Shown here: positions 46,199 through 53,261 of the stretch, in pieces
How the letters are laid out: each line of letters opens with the position of its first letter
Numbering within the stretch: position 1 is the first letter of the stretch
NCBI GenBank assembly: GCA_944330115.1
Contig: CALVIN010000001.1
Span: forward strand, 62,001 to 126,000
Length of the DNA stretch: 64,000 nucleotides
DNA from: an uncultured Clostridia bacterium
Lineage (GTDB): Bacteria > Bacillota > Clostridia > Christensenellales > Borkfalkiaceae
Direction: 5' to 3'
Notes under the pieces: model-generated
Told to the model about the DNA's origin: nothing
The model's database searches: none
Seen by the model: the letters and a program-made list of their open reading frames with translations, nothing else
Translations under genes and position numbers: made by a program

Positions 46199-47110
46199 AT
46201 GATAGATAAACTTATAAAAAAGATAATAGATATGCAGAACCCCACCTGCGTGGGGCTGGATACCAGCTTCGACTACCTGCCCGACAACATGCGCGAAGAC
46301 ATGGCCACATTCGAGGGCGCGTCGGAGGCCATCACCGAGTTCAACATGAACATCGTCGATAAGATAAGCGACATTGTCCCCGCAATAAAGGTGCAGGTCG
46401 CCTATTACGAGATGTATGGCTACGAAGGACTCAAAGCCTTCAACTACACTATAAACTATGCGCTCGGCAGGGGCATGATAGTTATCGCCGACTGCAAGCG
46501 CAACGACATAGGCTCCACCGCGGGCTGCTATGCCACGGCATACCTCGGCCGCACCAAGATAAACGAAAAGAAGATGCGCGCCTTCCCCGCCGACATGCTC
46601 ACGATAAACGGCTACCTCGGCACCGACGGCGTGGCGCCCTTCGTCGAGGAGTGCAAGGCGTGCAACAAGGGCGCCTTCGTGCTCGTAAAAACATCCAACC
46701 CCTCGAGCGGTGAGATCCAGGATCTCAAACTCGAGAACGGCCAGAAGGTGTATGAGCGCATGGGCGAGCTCGTATCCGAGTGGGGCAAGGACCTTGTGGG
46801 CCACTTCGGCTACTCCGATATAGGCGCGGTGGTGGGCGCAACCTACCCCGAGCAGGGCGCCGAGCTCCGCAAGCAGCTCCCTCACACCTTCTTCCTTATC
46901 CCCGGCTACGGCGCGCAGGGCGGCTCTGCCGAGGGCATCAAGGGCTGCTTCGACGAGCGCGGCCTCGGCGGCATAGTAAACAATTCGCGCGGCATAATCT
47001 GCGCCTACCGCAAGCCCCGGTACAGCGGCATGACCTATTGGGAGGCTGCACGCGCCGCCTGCCTCGACATGAGGGAAGACTTAAGGCGCGCCATCGGCAA
47101 GATGGGCTGA
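46199..47110 (+). CDS. pyrF: Orotidine 5'-phosphate decarboxylase (type 2)
   Basis: Decarboxylates OMP to UMP. The 303-residue product belongs to the longer type 2 group: a CVGLDTSFDYLP start, VPAIKVQ and the catalytic IADCKRNDIGST motif with the Asp-Lys-Asp arrangement. AAGGAG at 46188-46193 is 5 nt before the ATG. Within the operon it lies between pyrC and pyrK. Confidence 0.95.
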   Translation: MIDKLIKKIIDMQNPTCVGLDTSFDYLPDNMREDMATFEGASEAITEFNMNIVDKISDIVPAIKVQVAYYEMYGYEGLKAFNYTINYALGRGMIVIADCKRNDIGSTAGCYATAYLGRTKINEKKMRAFPADMLTINGYLGTDGVAPFVEECKACNKGAFVLVKTSNPSSGEIQDLKLENGQKVYERMGELVSEWGKDLVGHFGYSDIGAVVGATYPEQGAELRKQLPHTFFLIPGYGAQGGSAEGIKGCFDERGLGGIVNNSRGIICAYRKPRYSGMTYWEAARAACLDMREDLRRAIGKMG

Positions 47111-47172
47111 GCCATACGGCACAATAAATAAAATAAAAATTGCCGCAAAGTGGCGGCGCAAAAAGATATATA

Positions 47173-47934
47173 ATGAAAGAATTACTTGCAACGGTAAAAG
47201 ATAACAGAGAGATAGCAAAGGATATATGGGCGATAACGCTCACGCTGCCCGAACCGTGCGGCGGGATACGCGGCGGGCAGTTTGCCAACCTCTCCGTGGG
47301 CGACAGCGCCTTCCTCTTAAAGAGGCCGCTCGGCATATGCTCGGCAAAGGGCAATGATATAACGTTCTGCTACCAGCTGAAGGGCGAGGGCACGCACAGG
47401 ATAGCGGCTGCCGAACGCGGCGACAAGCTCTCGGTGCTGCTGCCCCTCGGCAACGGCTTTGACCTCGGCGAAGCAAAAAATATCGCCGTGGTGGGAGGCG
47501 GCGTGGGCATATTCCCGCTTGCCGCCGTAATAGAGGAGCACGCGGGCGATAAAAACTTCTTCTCATACGTAGGCTTCCGCGGCAAAGAGTACGCCTGCCT
47601 TACCGAAAGGTTCAAAGCGGGCGGCGCGCTCACCATCGCCACCGACGACGGCAGCATGGGCTTCCACGGCAACGCCGTGCAGGCATTTTTGAACGACTAT
47701 AAAAATATCTCGCCCGACCTTATAATCTCCTGCGGCCCTCCCGTAATGCTCCGCGCTTTGAAGGGCGCGCTCAAAGAGCGCAAAATTTCTACAAAGTGCC
47801 TCGTCTCCTTGGAGGAGCGCATGGGCTGCGGCATAGGCGCCTGCCTTGTGTGCGTATGTAAAAAGACCGACGGGCACAACGCCCGCGTATGCAAGGACGG
47901 CCCCGTATTTGACATTAACGAGGTGGAGCTGTGA
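47173..47934 (+). CDS. pyrK: Dihydroorotate dehydrogenase electron-transfer subunit
   Basis: PyrK carries FAD and a 2Fe-2S cluster and passes electrons from PyrD to NAD. The 253-residue product has a flavin-binding beta barrel with a KRPLGIC motif, a GGGVGIFPL nucleotide site and a C-terminal cluster of Cys residues (ERMGCGIGACLVCVCK... RVCKDGPVF). An ATG further upstream in frame lacks support. Its stop overlaps pyrD by 4 nt, as is typical. Confidence 0.95.
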   Translation: MKELLATVKDNREIAKDIWAITLTLPEPCGGIRGGQFANLSVGDSAFLLKRPLGICSAKGNDITFCYQLKGEGTHRIAAAERGDKLSVLLPLGNGFDLGEAKNIAVVGGGVGIFPLAAVIEEHAGDKNFFSYVGFRGKEYACLTERFKAGGALTIATDDGSMGFHGNAVQAFLNDYKNISPDLIISCGPPVMLRALKGALKERKISTKCLVSLEERMGCGIGACLVCVCKKTDGHNARVCKDGPVFDINEVEL

Positions 47935-48839
47935 GCAATTTATCGGTAAACATCTGCGGCGTGCACTTTTCCAATCCCGTGATAGCCGCAAGCGGCACCT
48001 TCGGCTTCGGCAGGGAGTATAACGAACTCTACGACATCTCAAAAGTCGGCGGCGTCAGCACAAAGGGGCTCACTCTCGAACCGCGCACGGGCAACCCCGT
48101 GCCCAGAATAGCCGAGGGCAAGTCGGTGATACTCAACGCCGTCGGCCTGCAAAATCCGGGCGTGGAGGAATTTATAAAGAACGACCTCGAGTGGCTTAAG
48201 GGCAAGACGACGGTGATAGCCAACGTCGCCGGCAGAACGCTTGAAGATTACGAGGGTATCTGCGCCCGCCTCGACGGTCTCGTCGATATGATAGAGCTCA
48301 ACATCTCCTGTCCGAACGTGCGCGCCGGCGGCATGGCGCTCGGCATAAAGCCGCAGAACGTGGAGGAGGTCACAAGGCTCACCAAGGCGCAGCTCAAAAA
48401 GACGCCCCTTATAGTAAAGCTTTCGCCAAACGTTGAGAGCATCGCGGTAAACGCTCAGGCGGCCGAAAGGGGCGGGGCCGACTGCATCTCGCTCATAAAT
48501 ACGCTCACCGGAATGGTGGTGGATATCGAGCGCCGCAGGCCTGTGATAGCCAACAACACGGGCGGCGTTTCGGGCGCGGGCATAATGCCCATAGCCCTGC
48601 GCATGGTGTATGAGGCGGCTCACGCCGTAAACATCCCCGTCATAGGCATGGGCGGAATTACGAGCGGCAAAGACGCGATAGCCTTTATGATGGCGGGCGC
48701 TCGCGCCGTGCAGGTGGGCACGGCAAACTTCACAAATGCCTACGCCATACCCAATATCGTCGATGAGATGAATTGCTGGCTGAAAAGTCACGGCATTTCC
48801 GACGTCAACGAGATAGTCAATACATTACAGCTAAACTGA
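47931..48839 (+). CDS. pyrD: Dihydroorotate dehydrogenase B, catalytic subunit
   Basis: Oxidises dihydroorotate to orotate. The 302-residue product has the FMN-site pattern of class 1B enzymes: PVIAASGTFGFG, STKGLT, NAVGLQNPG, IELNISCPNVR with the catalytic Cys, and the GMGGI phosphate site. It starts with GTG that overlaps the pyrK stop codon. With PyrK it forms the NAD-dependent heterotetramer. Confidence 0.96.
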   Translation: MSNLSVNICGVHFSNPVIAASGTFGFGREYNELYDISKVGGVSTKGLTLEPRTGNPVPRIAEGKSVILNAVGLQNPGVEEFIKNDLEWLKGKTTVIANVAGRTLEDYEGICARLDGLVDMIELNISCPNVRAGGMALGIKPQNVEEVTRLTKAQLKKTPLIVKLSPNVESIAVNAQAAERGGADCISLINTLTGMVVDIERRRPVIANNTGGVSGAGIMPIALRMVYEAAHAVNIPVIGMGGITSGKDAIAFMMAGARAVQVGTANFTNAYAIPNIVDEMNCWLKSHGISDVNEIVNTLQLN

Positions 48840-48852
48840 TAAGGAGAAGATC

Positions 48853-49512
48853 ATGCAACTCAACTACAAACAGCGCTTTATAAAATTCATGGTAGAAAAC
48901 GGCGTGCTCACCTTCGGCGAGTTCACGCTCAAGAGCGGCCGCAAGGCGCCCTACTTTATCAATACGGGCAACTACAAGACGGGCGCGCAGCTTGCCCGCC
49001 TCGGCGAATACTATGCCGAGTGTATAATCGACAACAATATCGAGGGCGAAACGCTCGTCGGCCCCGCCTACAAGGGCATCCCCCTTGCCGTCACCACCGC
49101 GGTGGCGCTGTGGGACAAGCACCACAAGGACATGGGCTACTGCTTCGACAGAAAGGAGGTAAAGGACCACGGCGAGGGCGGCCTCTTTGTGGGTAAGCAG
49201 CTCAAAGACGGCGAAAAGGTCATACTCGTCGAGGACGTAATGACGTCTGGCAAGGCCCTGCGCGAAATGCTCCCCAAGCTTGCTCAGGCGGCAAAGGTGG
49301 AGGTTGCGGGCATGGTCATAAGCGTTGACAGGCAGGAGAAGGCGCTCAATTCCGACCTCTCCGCCGTGCAGGAGGCCTATAAGGAATTCGGCATAAAGGT
49401 ATATTCCATCGTCACCATGCAGGACATCATCTCCGCGATAGAGGAGGGTATAATCGAGGGCAGGGAATACCTCGACAAGATGAAGGAATACCGCTCGGTA
49501 TACGGCGCTTAA
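48853..49512 (+). CDS. pyrE: Orotate phosphoribosyltransferase
   Basis: Adds phosphoribosyl to orotate. The 219-residue product carries the PRPP-binding motif VILVEDVMTSGKAL and the FTLKSGRKAPYFI stretch near the N terminus. AAGGAG lies just before the ATG. It is the last gene of the operon; a hairpin terminator follows at 49622. Confidence 0.96.
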   Translation: MQLNYKQRFIKFMVENGVLTFGEFTLKSGRKAPYFINTGNYKTGAQLARLGEYYAECIIDNNIEGETLVGPAYKGIPLAVTTAVALWDKHHKDMGYCFDRKEVKDHGEGGLFVGKQLKDGEKVILVEDVMTSGKALREMLPKLAQAAKVEVAGMVISVDRQEKALNSDLSAVQEAYKEFGIKVYSIVTMQDIISAIEEGIIEGREYLDKMKEYRSVYGA

Positions 49513-49594
49513 AATTAAGGCGGTGCGGCGCGCATAATGTCGCACTCCGCGCGTATAGGCGCAATAAGCCCGCCCAAATTTGAGTTTTTGTCAA

Positions 49595-49620
49595 TTTGCA
49601 TAGTACTATGTCACACATAA
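49595..49620 (+). repeat. 26-nt dispersed repeat, copy 2
   Basis: Shares 23 of 26 bases with 6515-6540, with AGTACTATGTCAC in common. It lies between pyrE and its terminator. Confidence 0.55.
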
Positions 49621-49621
49621 A

Positions 49622-49657
49622 GGCCCGATTTTGCGCTGTTTGCAAAGTCGGGCCATT
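49622..49657. terminator. Bidirectional terminator of pyrE and the deacetylase gene
   Basis: Stem 49622-49634 with 49642-49654 (13 bp with one G-T pair), T-rich flanks on both strands, between convergent genes. Confidence 0.7.
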
Positions 49658-49665
49658 TAAATTTA

Positions 49666-50370
49666 TCAGAACACGTCGAATACATATCCGTTCTCTTTAT
49701 AGTAGCGTATTATCCTTCTCGTCGCCTCGGGCGTAAAGGTCTTGCTCGTTGAGTCGTGCGAAAGGAGCACCACGTTGTTGCAGTCGGCGCTCGTCGCCAC
49801 CGCCGAAAGGTATAGGCTCTCGGCGCTCTCCGGTTCCGCCTCGGCGTCGCGCGTGCTGGCGTTCCAGTCAACGTATCTTAGCCCGTGCTCGGTCACGGCG
49901 GTAATAAGCTCGCCCCTCAGCCCGTACGAACCTCCCGGGAAGCGATAAACCTCCGCCCGTCTGCCCGTTATGTTTTCTATCAGGTCGTTGCATCTGTCTA
50001 TGTCGGCGATCAGGCTTTCGGGCGAGCGGTATATGTCGCGGTAGCGGTGGGTGTACGAATGTACTGCCACGGTGTGCCCCTCGTCAAATTCCCGCCGCAC
50101 AAGTCCTCGCCTTATTTCGGCCTGCGCGCCTATGATAAAAAAGGTTGCCTTCACGTCCTCGTCTTTAAGCACGTCCAGAATCTTGGGCGTTATTCTGTCG
50201 CTCGGCCCGTCGTCAAAGGTGAGATACACCGTCTTTTTCACTGTCTCGCGCTCGTCGGCGCGCGCAAACGAAAAGGCCGTAGGCTGCATTAAAAGGCTGT
50301 TGGCAAGCCACATCACGACTATCGCCACGGCAAGTATTGTGGCCGCAGCTGCAAAATACCTCTTGTTCAT
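49666..50370 (-). CDS. Polysaccharide deacetylase, membrane-anchored
   Basis: The 234-residue product has a single N-terminal membrane helix and a NodB domain: motif 1 TFDDGPSD with the catalytic and metal-binding Asp, motif 2 HSYTHRY with two metal His, motif 3 RFPGGSYG. Such enzymes remove acetyl groups from peptidoglycan (PdaA, PgdA); PdaA acts in spore cortex. Which one this is cannot be told. The start is set at the ATG at 50370; a longer frame exists upstream without a ribosome site. Confidence 0.85.
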   Translation of the reverse strand: MNKRYFAAAATILAVAIVVMWLANSLLMQPTAFSFARADERETVKKTVYLTFDDGPSDRITPKILDVLKDEDVKATFFIIGAQAEIRRGLVRREFDEGHTVAVHSYTHRYRDIYRSPESLIADIDRCNDLIENITGRRAEVYRFPGGSYGLRGELITAVTEHGLRYVDWNASTRDAEAEPESAESLYLSAVATSADCNNVVLLSHDSTSKTFTPEATRRIIRYYKENGYVFDVF

Positions 50371-50520
50371 ATTATAAGGTTGCGCAAACGTCCGCATTTT
50401 ACAAGCAAAATTCCGGTGCAAAAATTTTTTGTGCGCGCGCGTTTAAAATTTTTATCTCGGCACATACTGCTTGCATAGGGAGTGGGGCACACCGCCCATC
50501 CCTTTCAAGGAGGTATTTTT

Positions 50521-50679
50521 ATGAGATTGAACAGCGGTGACTACGCTCCCCGCAGCGGCTCCTACAAGGTAGTCGATGCGCAGGGCAAAACTGTGAACAC
50601 CATCTATATTGCGGAGGGCGAAACCATGCCTCCCACGCAGACGAGCGGCTGCCACTACGAATTCTGCGGCGAAGAGTAA
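50521..50679 (+). CDS. YjzC-like small protein (52 residues)
   Basis: A 52-residue product preceded by AAGGAGG at 50507-50513, 7 nt from the ATG, which is the best ribosome site in this region. The layout (SGDYAPRSGSYKVVD..., then AEGETMPPTQ and a C-terminal CHYEFC) recalls the YjzC family of small Bacillus proteins, though the Cys pair is different. It ends in CGEE. Function unknown. A terminator follows at 50774. Confidence 0.65.
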   Translation: MRLNSGDYAPRSGSYKVVDAQGKTVNTIYIAEGETMPPTQTSGCHYEFCGEE

Positions 50680-50773
50680 GCTTGCTGTCACTTTGCGCCG
50701 CGCTCTGCCTTTGCGGTGCAAAAATTTTACCATACCGAAAAATTAAATAATGCACATATGAATATAGTTTAAG

Positions 50774-50810
50774 GGCGGGAGAAACTTAAAATTTCTCCCG
50801 CCGTATTTTT
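50774..50810 (+). terminator. Intrinsic terminator of the YjzC-like gene
   Basis: A perfect 11-bp stem (50774-50784 with 50792-50802) followed by a T run. Confidence 0.8.
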
Positions 50811-50917
50811 GCGCAAGTCACACCGCGCAGTGCGGTCGCCCCGCCGTGCTATCGTAAATATTTATGTTGTCAATACATACGAATATTAACTTTGGTTAAT
50901 TTATTTTGCTCAAATGC

Positions 50918-50946
50918 TTGACAAAGGCGGGCGGCTTTCATATAAT
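50918..50946 (+). promoter_or_regulatory. Consensus promoter of the DUF3793-flavodoxin unit
   Basis: TTGACA (50918-50923), 17 bp, TATAAT (50941-50946). The predicted transcript start near 50953 lies directly before a palindromic operator. Confidence 0.85.
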
Positions 50947-50954
50947 ATATAGTG

Positions 50955-50974
50955 TAGTTCGCATATGCGAACTA
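50955..50974. promoter_or_regulatory. Palindromic operator, copy 1
   Basis: TAGTTCGCATATGCGAACTA is a perfect 20-bp palindrome starting at about +2. Two near-identical sites occur at 53097 and 53215. Confidence 0.8.
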
Positions 50975-51071
50975 ACTTCGCGGCAGGCAAAATTTGCCGC
51001 AGATAAACTTTACGGCGGCTTTCGCCGATACATACGCGGGCACGCAGCGTTGCCCGTGCAGAGAGGTATAC

Positions 51072-51632
51072 ATGAGCCAGACAGAACTTTCACTCGGCGC
51101 GCATTGCGGCATAACCTTTGCCGGAATAAAGGCGGGCAGCCTTGTGAATATAAAGAGGGAGTGCATGGGCTGCCTTAAAAGGTATGTCCGCCACTTCACA
51201 AGGCGCGGCTTTAAGTTTGTCGTGTTAAAGGCGGGCGAGCGCATGCTGCTCTACGTCTATAACCGCGCGCAGCTCAATAAAATACTCTCAAATTCGCAAG
51301 TGCGCGAATTTTTGCGCGGGCAGGGCTATGAATACGATACAGCCGGGCAGGCGGTGGCCATATTAAAGGGCCGCATGCGCGGCGAAAGTTTCCCGCACGA
51401 GATTGGCGTATTTCTCGACTACCCCCTCGAGGACGTGTTGGGTTTCATTGCAAACAATGCCGAGGGCGCAAAATTCACCGGCTATTGGAAGGTGTATGCC
51501 GATGAAGAGAAAAAGAGGGGGCTGTTTGCCAGGTACGACAGGTGCACTTCGCGCATACTCTCCCGCATGACGGGCGGTTGCTCGCTCGAAAACATCTTCA
51601 ATTCCCCGCTTGGCGAAGGTGCGGCGTATTAA
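51072..51632 (+). CDS. DUF3793 family protein
   Basis: The 186-residue product matches the DUF3793 pattern: a LAGIKAGSLVNI-like start, LKRYVRHFTRRGFKFVVLKAGERMLLYVY, and an FPHEIGVFLDYPLEDVLGFI stretch with GYWKVYADEEKK. The molecular role of this family is unknown. GAGAGG at 51061-51066 is 5 nt before the ATG. It is driven by a consensus promoter with a repressor-like operator and is followed by a flavodoxin, which suggests a redox or iron-limitation context. That is inference. Confidence 0.8.
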   Translation: MSQTELSLGAHCGITFAGIKAGSLVNIKRECMGCLKRYVRHFTRRGFKFVVLKAGERMLLYVYNRAQLNKILSNSQVREFLRGQGYEYDTAGQAVAILKGRMRGESFPHEIGVFLDYPLEDVLGFIANNAEGAKFTGYWKVYADEEKKRGLFARYDRCTSRILSRMTGGCSLENIFNSPLGEGAAY

Positions 51633-51732
51633 GTCAACGGCATATCTGCATGCCGCAGTTTTTTGCGGAGTGTAGTTTGGCCGCATGGCAGGCGCGCGCT
51701 TCAATATAAATTATTATATAAAGGAGATTGGT

Positions 51733-52152
51733 ATGAAAATAAATATCGTCTATTGGTCGGGCACGGGTAATACTCAGATGATGGCCGAGGCCATAGCAGA
51801 GGGCGCAAAGGGCGCGGGCGCAGATGTGACCGTCATCCCCGTATCCGAGGCCGACGCCTCCGCAGCCGATGCCGACGTAGTCATCCTCGGCTGCCCCGCG
51901 ATGGGGGCGGAGTCGCTCGAAGATTCCGAGTTCGAGCCCTTCTATGAATCGGTAAAGGACAAGTTCTCGGGCAAAAAGGTGGCGCTCTTCGGCTCCTACG
52001 ATTGGGGCGACGGCGAGTGGATGCGCACCTGGCAGGCAGATGCTGAGGGCGCGGGCGCCGTTATGGTGGCCGACGGCCTCATCGTAAACAACACTCCCGA
52101 CGATTCCGGCCTTGCCGATTGCCGTGCGCTCGGCGAAAAGGCCGCTTCATAA
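51733..52152 (+). CDS. Short-chain flavodoxin
   Basis: FMN-containing electron carrier. The 139-residue product starts with the phosphate-binding SGTGNT loop (residues 9-14), then the 50s loop (GCPAMGAESLED) and the 90s loop (FGSYDWGDGEW), in the pattern of clostridial flavodoxins. AAGGAG at 51721-51726 lies 6 nt before the ATG. It follows the DUF3793 gene by 100 bp with no terminator between. Flavodoxins commonly replace ferredoxin when iron is scarce. Confidence 0.92.
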   Translation: MKINIVYWSGTGNTQMMAEAIAEGAKGAGADVTVIPVSEADASAADADVVILGCPAMGAESLEDSEFEPFYESVKDKFSGKKVALFGSYDWGDGEWMRTWQADAEGAGAVMVADGLIVNNTPDDSGLADCRALGEKAAS

Positions 52153-52254
52153 AACTTTTTTATAAAAAAGTCGCCCCAAAAGGCGGCTGCAAAAGCAATT
52201 ACGTTAGCCATTTCTTTTAATTTTCCTTAAAGCGATACCTCCATAAAAAGTATA

Positions 52255-52289
52255 AAAGCGGAGCGGACAAAATTTGTCCGCTCCGCTTT
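52255..52289 (+). terminator. Intrinsic terminator after the flavodoxin gene
   Basis: A 35-nt near-perfect palindrome: AAAGCGGAGCGGACAAA (52255-52271) pairs with 52273-52289, giving about 15 paired bases and a T-containing end. A smaller AT-rich hairpin lies at 52154-52171. Confidence 0.65.
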
Positions 52290-52380
52290 GCCGTATAAGC
52301 ACTTGCGGCCGCAATTCTACTTAATTTTTTGTAATGCGCTTTTATTTGCAAAATATGCGCAAAAAGTAATATTCAAACGC

Positions 52381-52409
52381 TTGATTGAATAAAATAACGC
52401 TGTTATAAT
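52381..52409 (+). promoter_or_regulatory. Promoter of tetR
   Basis: TTGATT (52381-52386), 17 bp, TATAAT (52404-52409), with a TGT extended -10. Confidence 0.7.
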
Positions 52410-52420
52410 AACTGTGTTAT
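52394..52420. promoter_or_regulatory. Tandem ATAAC-N3-GTTAT palindromes over the tetR -10
   Basis: ATAACGCTGTTAT (52394-52406) and ATAACTGTGTTAT (52408-52420) lie 14 bp apart and overlap the -10. A TetR-type repressor binding here would autoregulate. The sequence differs from the GTTCGC operator. Confidence 0.55.
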
Positions 52421-52442
52421 CTAATATTGCGGACGTGGTATA

Positions 52443-53059
52443 ATGAAGGTAAAGGACGAAAGTATAACCGAAAAGTTGCTCCAATGCGCCAAGGCTGAGT
52501 TTTTAGAGCGCGGCTTTGCCGAAAGTTCCATGCGCACCATTGCCGAGCGCGCGGGCGTCACGACGGGCATGCTCTACAGCCGCTTTGCCGATAAGGGCGA
52601 GATCTTCCGCGAGCTGGTAAAGGGTCCCGCCGAGGAGCTGTATAACTTTTTTGTGGGAGTGCAGGAGGAGTTTGCGGGCTACCGCCCGAGTATCAGCGCC
52701 GCGAGATGCACCCTTACGTCGCTCGAAAGATCGACCGCATGGTGGATATCATCTACGACAATTTCGACGCCTTCAAACTTATAATCTGCAAGAGCGGCGG
52801 CACGAGCTACGAGTATTACGTCGACAAGATGATCGACGTCGAAACGCAGAGCACCTTCCGCTTTATCGACGCCGTGCGCGCGGCGGGCTATGTTATTGCC
52901 GATATCCGCAAAGACCTCGCACACATGCTCGCAAGCGCCATGTTCAACGGCATGTTCGAGGTGGTGATGCACGACCTCTCGCGTGAGGACGCGCGGCAAT
53001 ACATCTTAAAATTGCAGGAATTTTTCAACGCCGGCTGGGATAAACTTCTCGGCCTGTAA
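52443..53059 (+). pseudogene. TetR-family regulator, frameshifted
   Basis: The N-terminal helix-turn-helix (SMRTIAERAGVTTGMLYSRF, residues 29-48) runs in one frame to about 52685. The ligand-binding part (YQRREMHPYVARKIDRMVD... to KLLGL) continues in a different frame from about 52688. The change lies at 52683-52690 (CGCCCGAG) and fits loss of one base. Adding one base would give about 205 residues, the normal TetR length. The gene is followed by an ABC exporter pair. It may be an inactive repressor, a phase-variable site or a sequencing error. Confidence 0.75.
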
Positions 53060-53061
53060 AA

Positions 53062-53087
53062 GGGGGGGAGCGCCGCTCCCCTCATTT
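53062..53087 (+). terminator. Terminator of tetR
   Basis: GGGGAGC (53065-53071) pairs with GCTCCCC (53075-53081), followed by TCATTT. Confidence 0.5.
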
Positions 53088-53096
53088 AAAGGGGTA

Positions 53097-53116
53097 TAGT
53101 TCGCTTATGCGAACCG
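53097..53116. promoter_or_regulatory. Palindromic operator, copy 2
   Basis: TAGTTCGCTTATGCGAACCG keeps the GTTCGC-N4-GCGAAC arms of copy 1. It lies between tetR and the ABC pair. Confidence 0.7.
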
Positions 53117-53214
53117 CATTGTGCGCAGTTTTTATTTGCCCCGCGCCGTATTTGCAACTCTGCGCGGCACATATTTGACGCAGCGCCGTATTTTCGGCAT
53201 TTTTATTTGTATCA

Positions 53215-53234
53215 TAGTTCGCTTATGCGAACCA
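53215..53234. promoter_or_regulatory. Palindromic operator, copy 3
   Basis: TAGTTCGCTTATGCGAACCA is identical to copy 2 except for its last base. It starts 118 bp after copy 2 and about 28 bp before the ABC start. A TATCAT at 53210-53215 could be the -10, but no good -35 is seen. Confidence 0.7.
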
Positions 53235-53261
53235 CTTAATAAATTTTTAAAGGAGACATCT

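Larger units (their letters stand above)
50680..51071. other. Stretch of 392 bp before the DUF3793 gene
   Basis: It holds a terminator (50774-50810), a consensus promoter with operator (50918-50974) and a structured leader with hairpins near 50980-50999 and 51036-51055. No gene. Confidence 0.7.

Noticed and set aside
50955-50974. The palindrome as a LexA/SOS box
   Set aside because: Bacillus-type LexA boxes have CGAAC-N4-GTTCG; the arms here are inverted (GTTCGC outside, GCGAAC inside), so the match is only superficial.
52706-53059. A separate gene starting at the internal ATG at 52706 in the tetR region
   Set aside because: The sequence is the C-terminal part of a TetR protein and there is no ribosome site; a frameshift explains it better.
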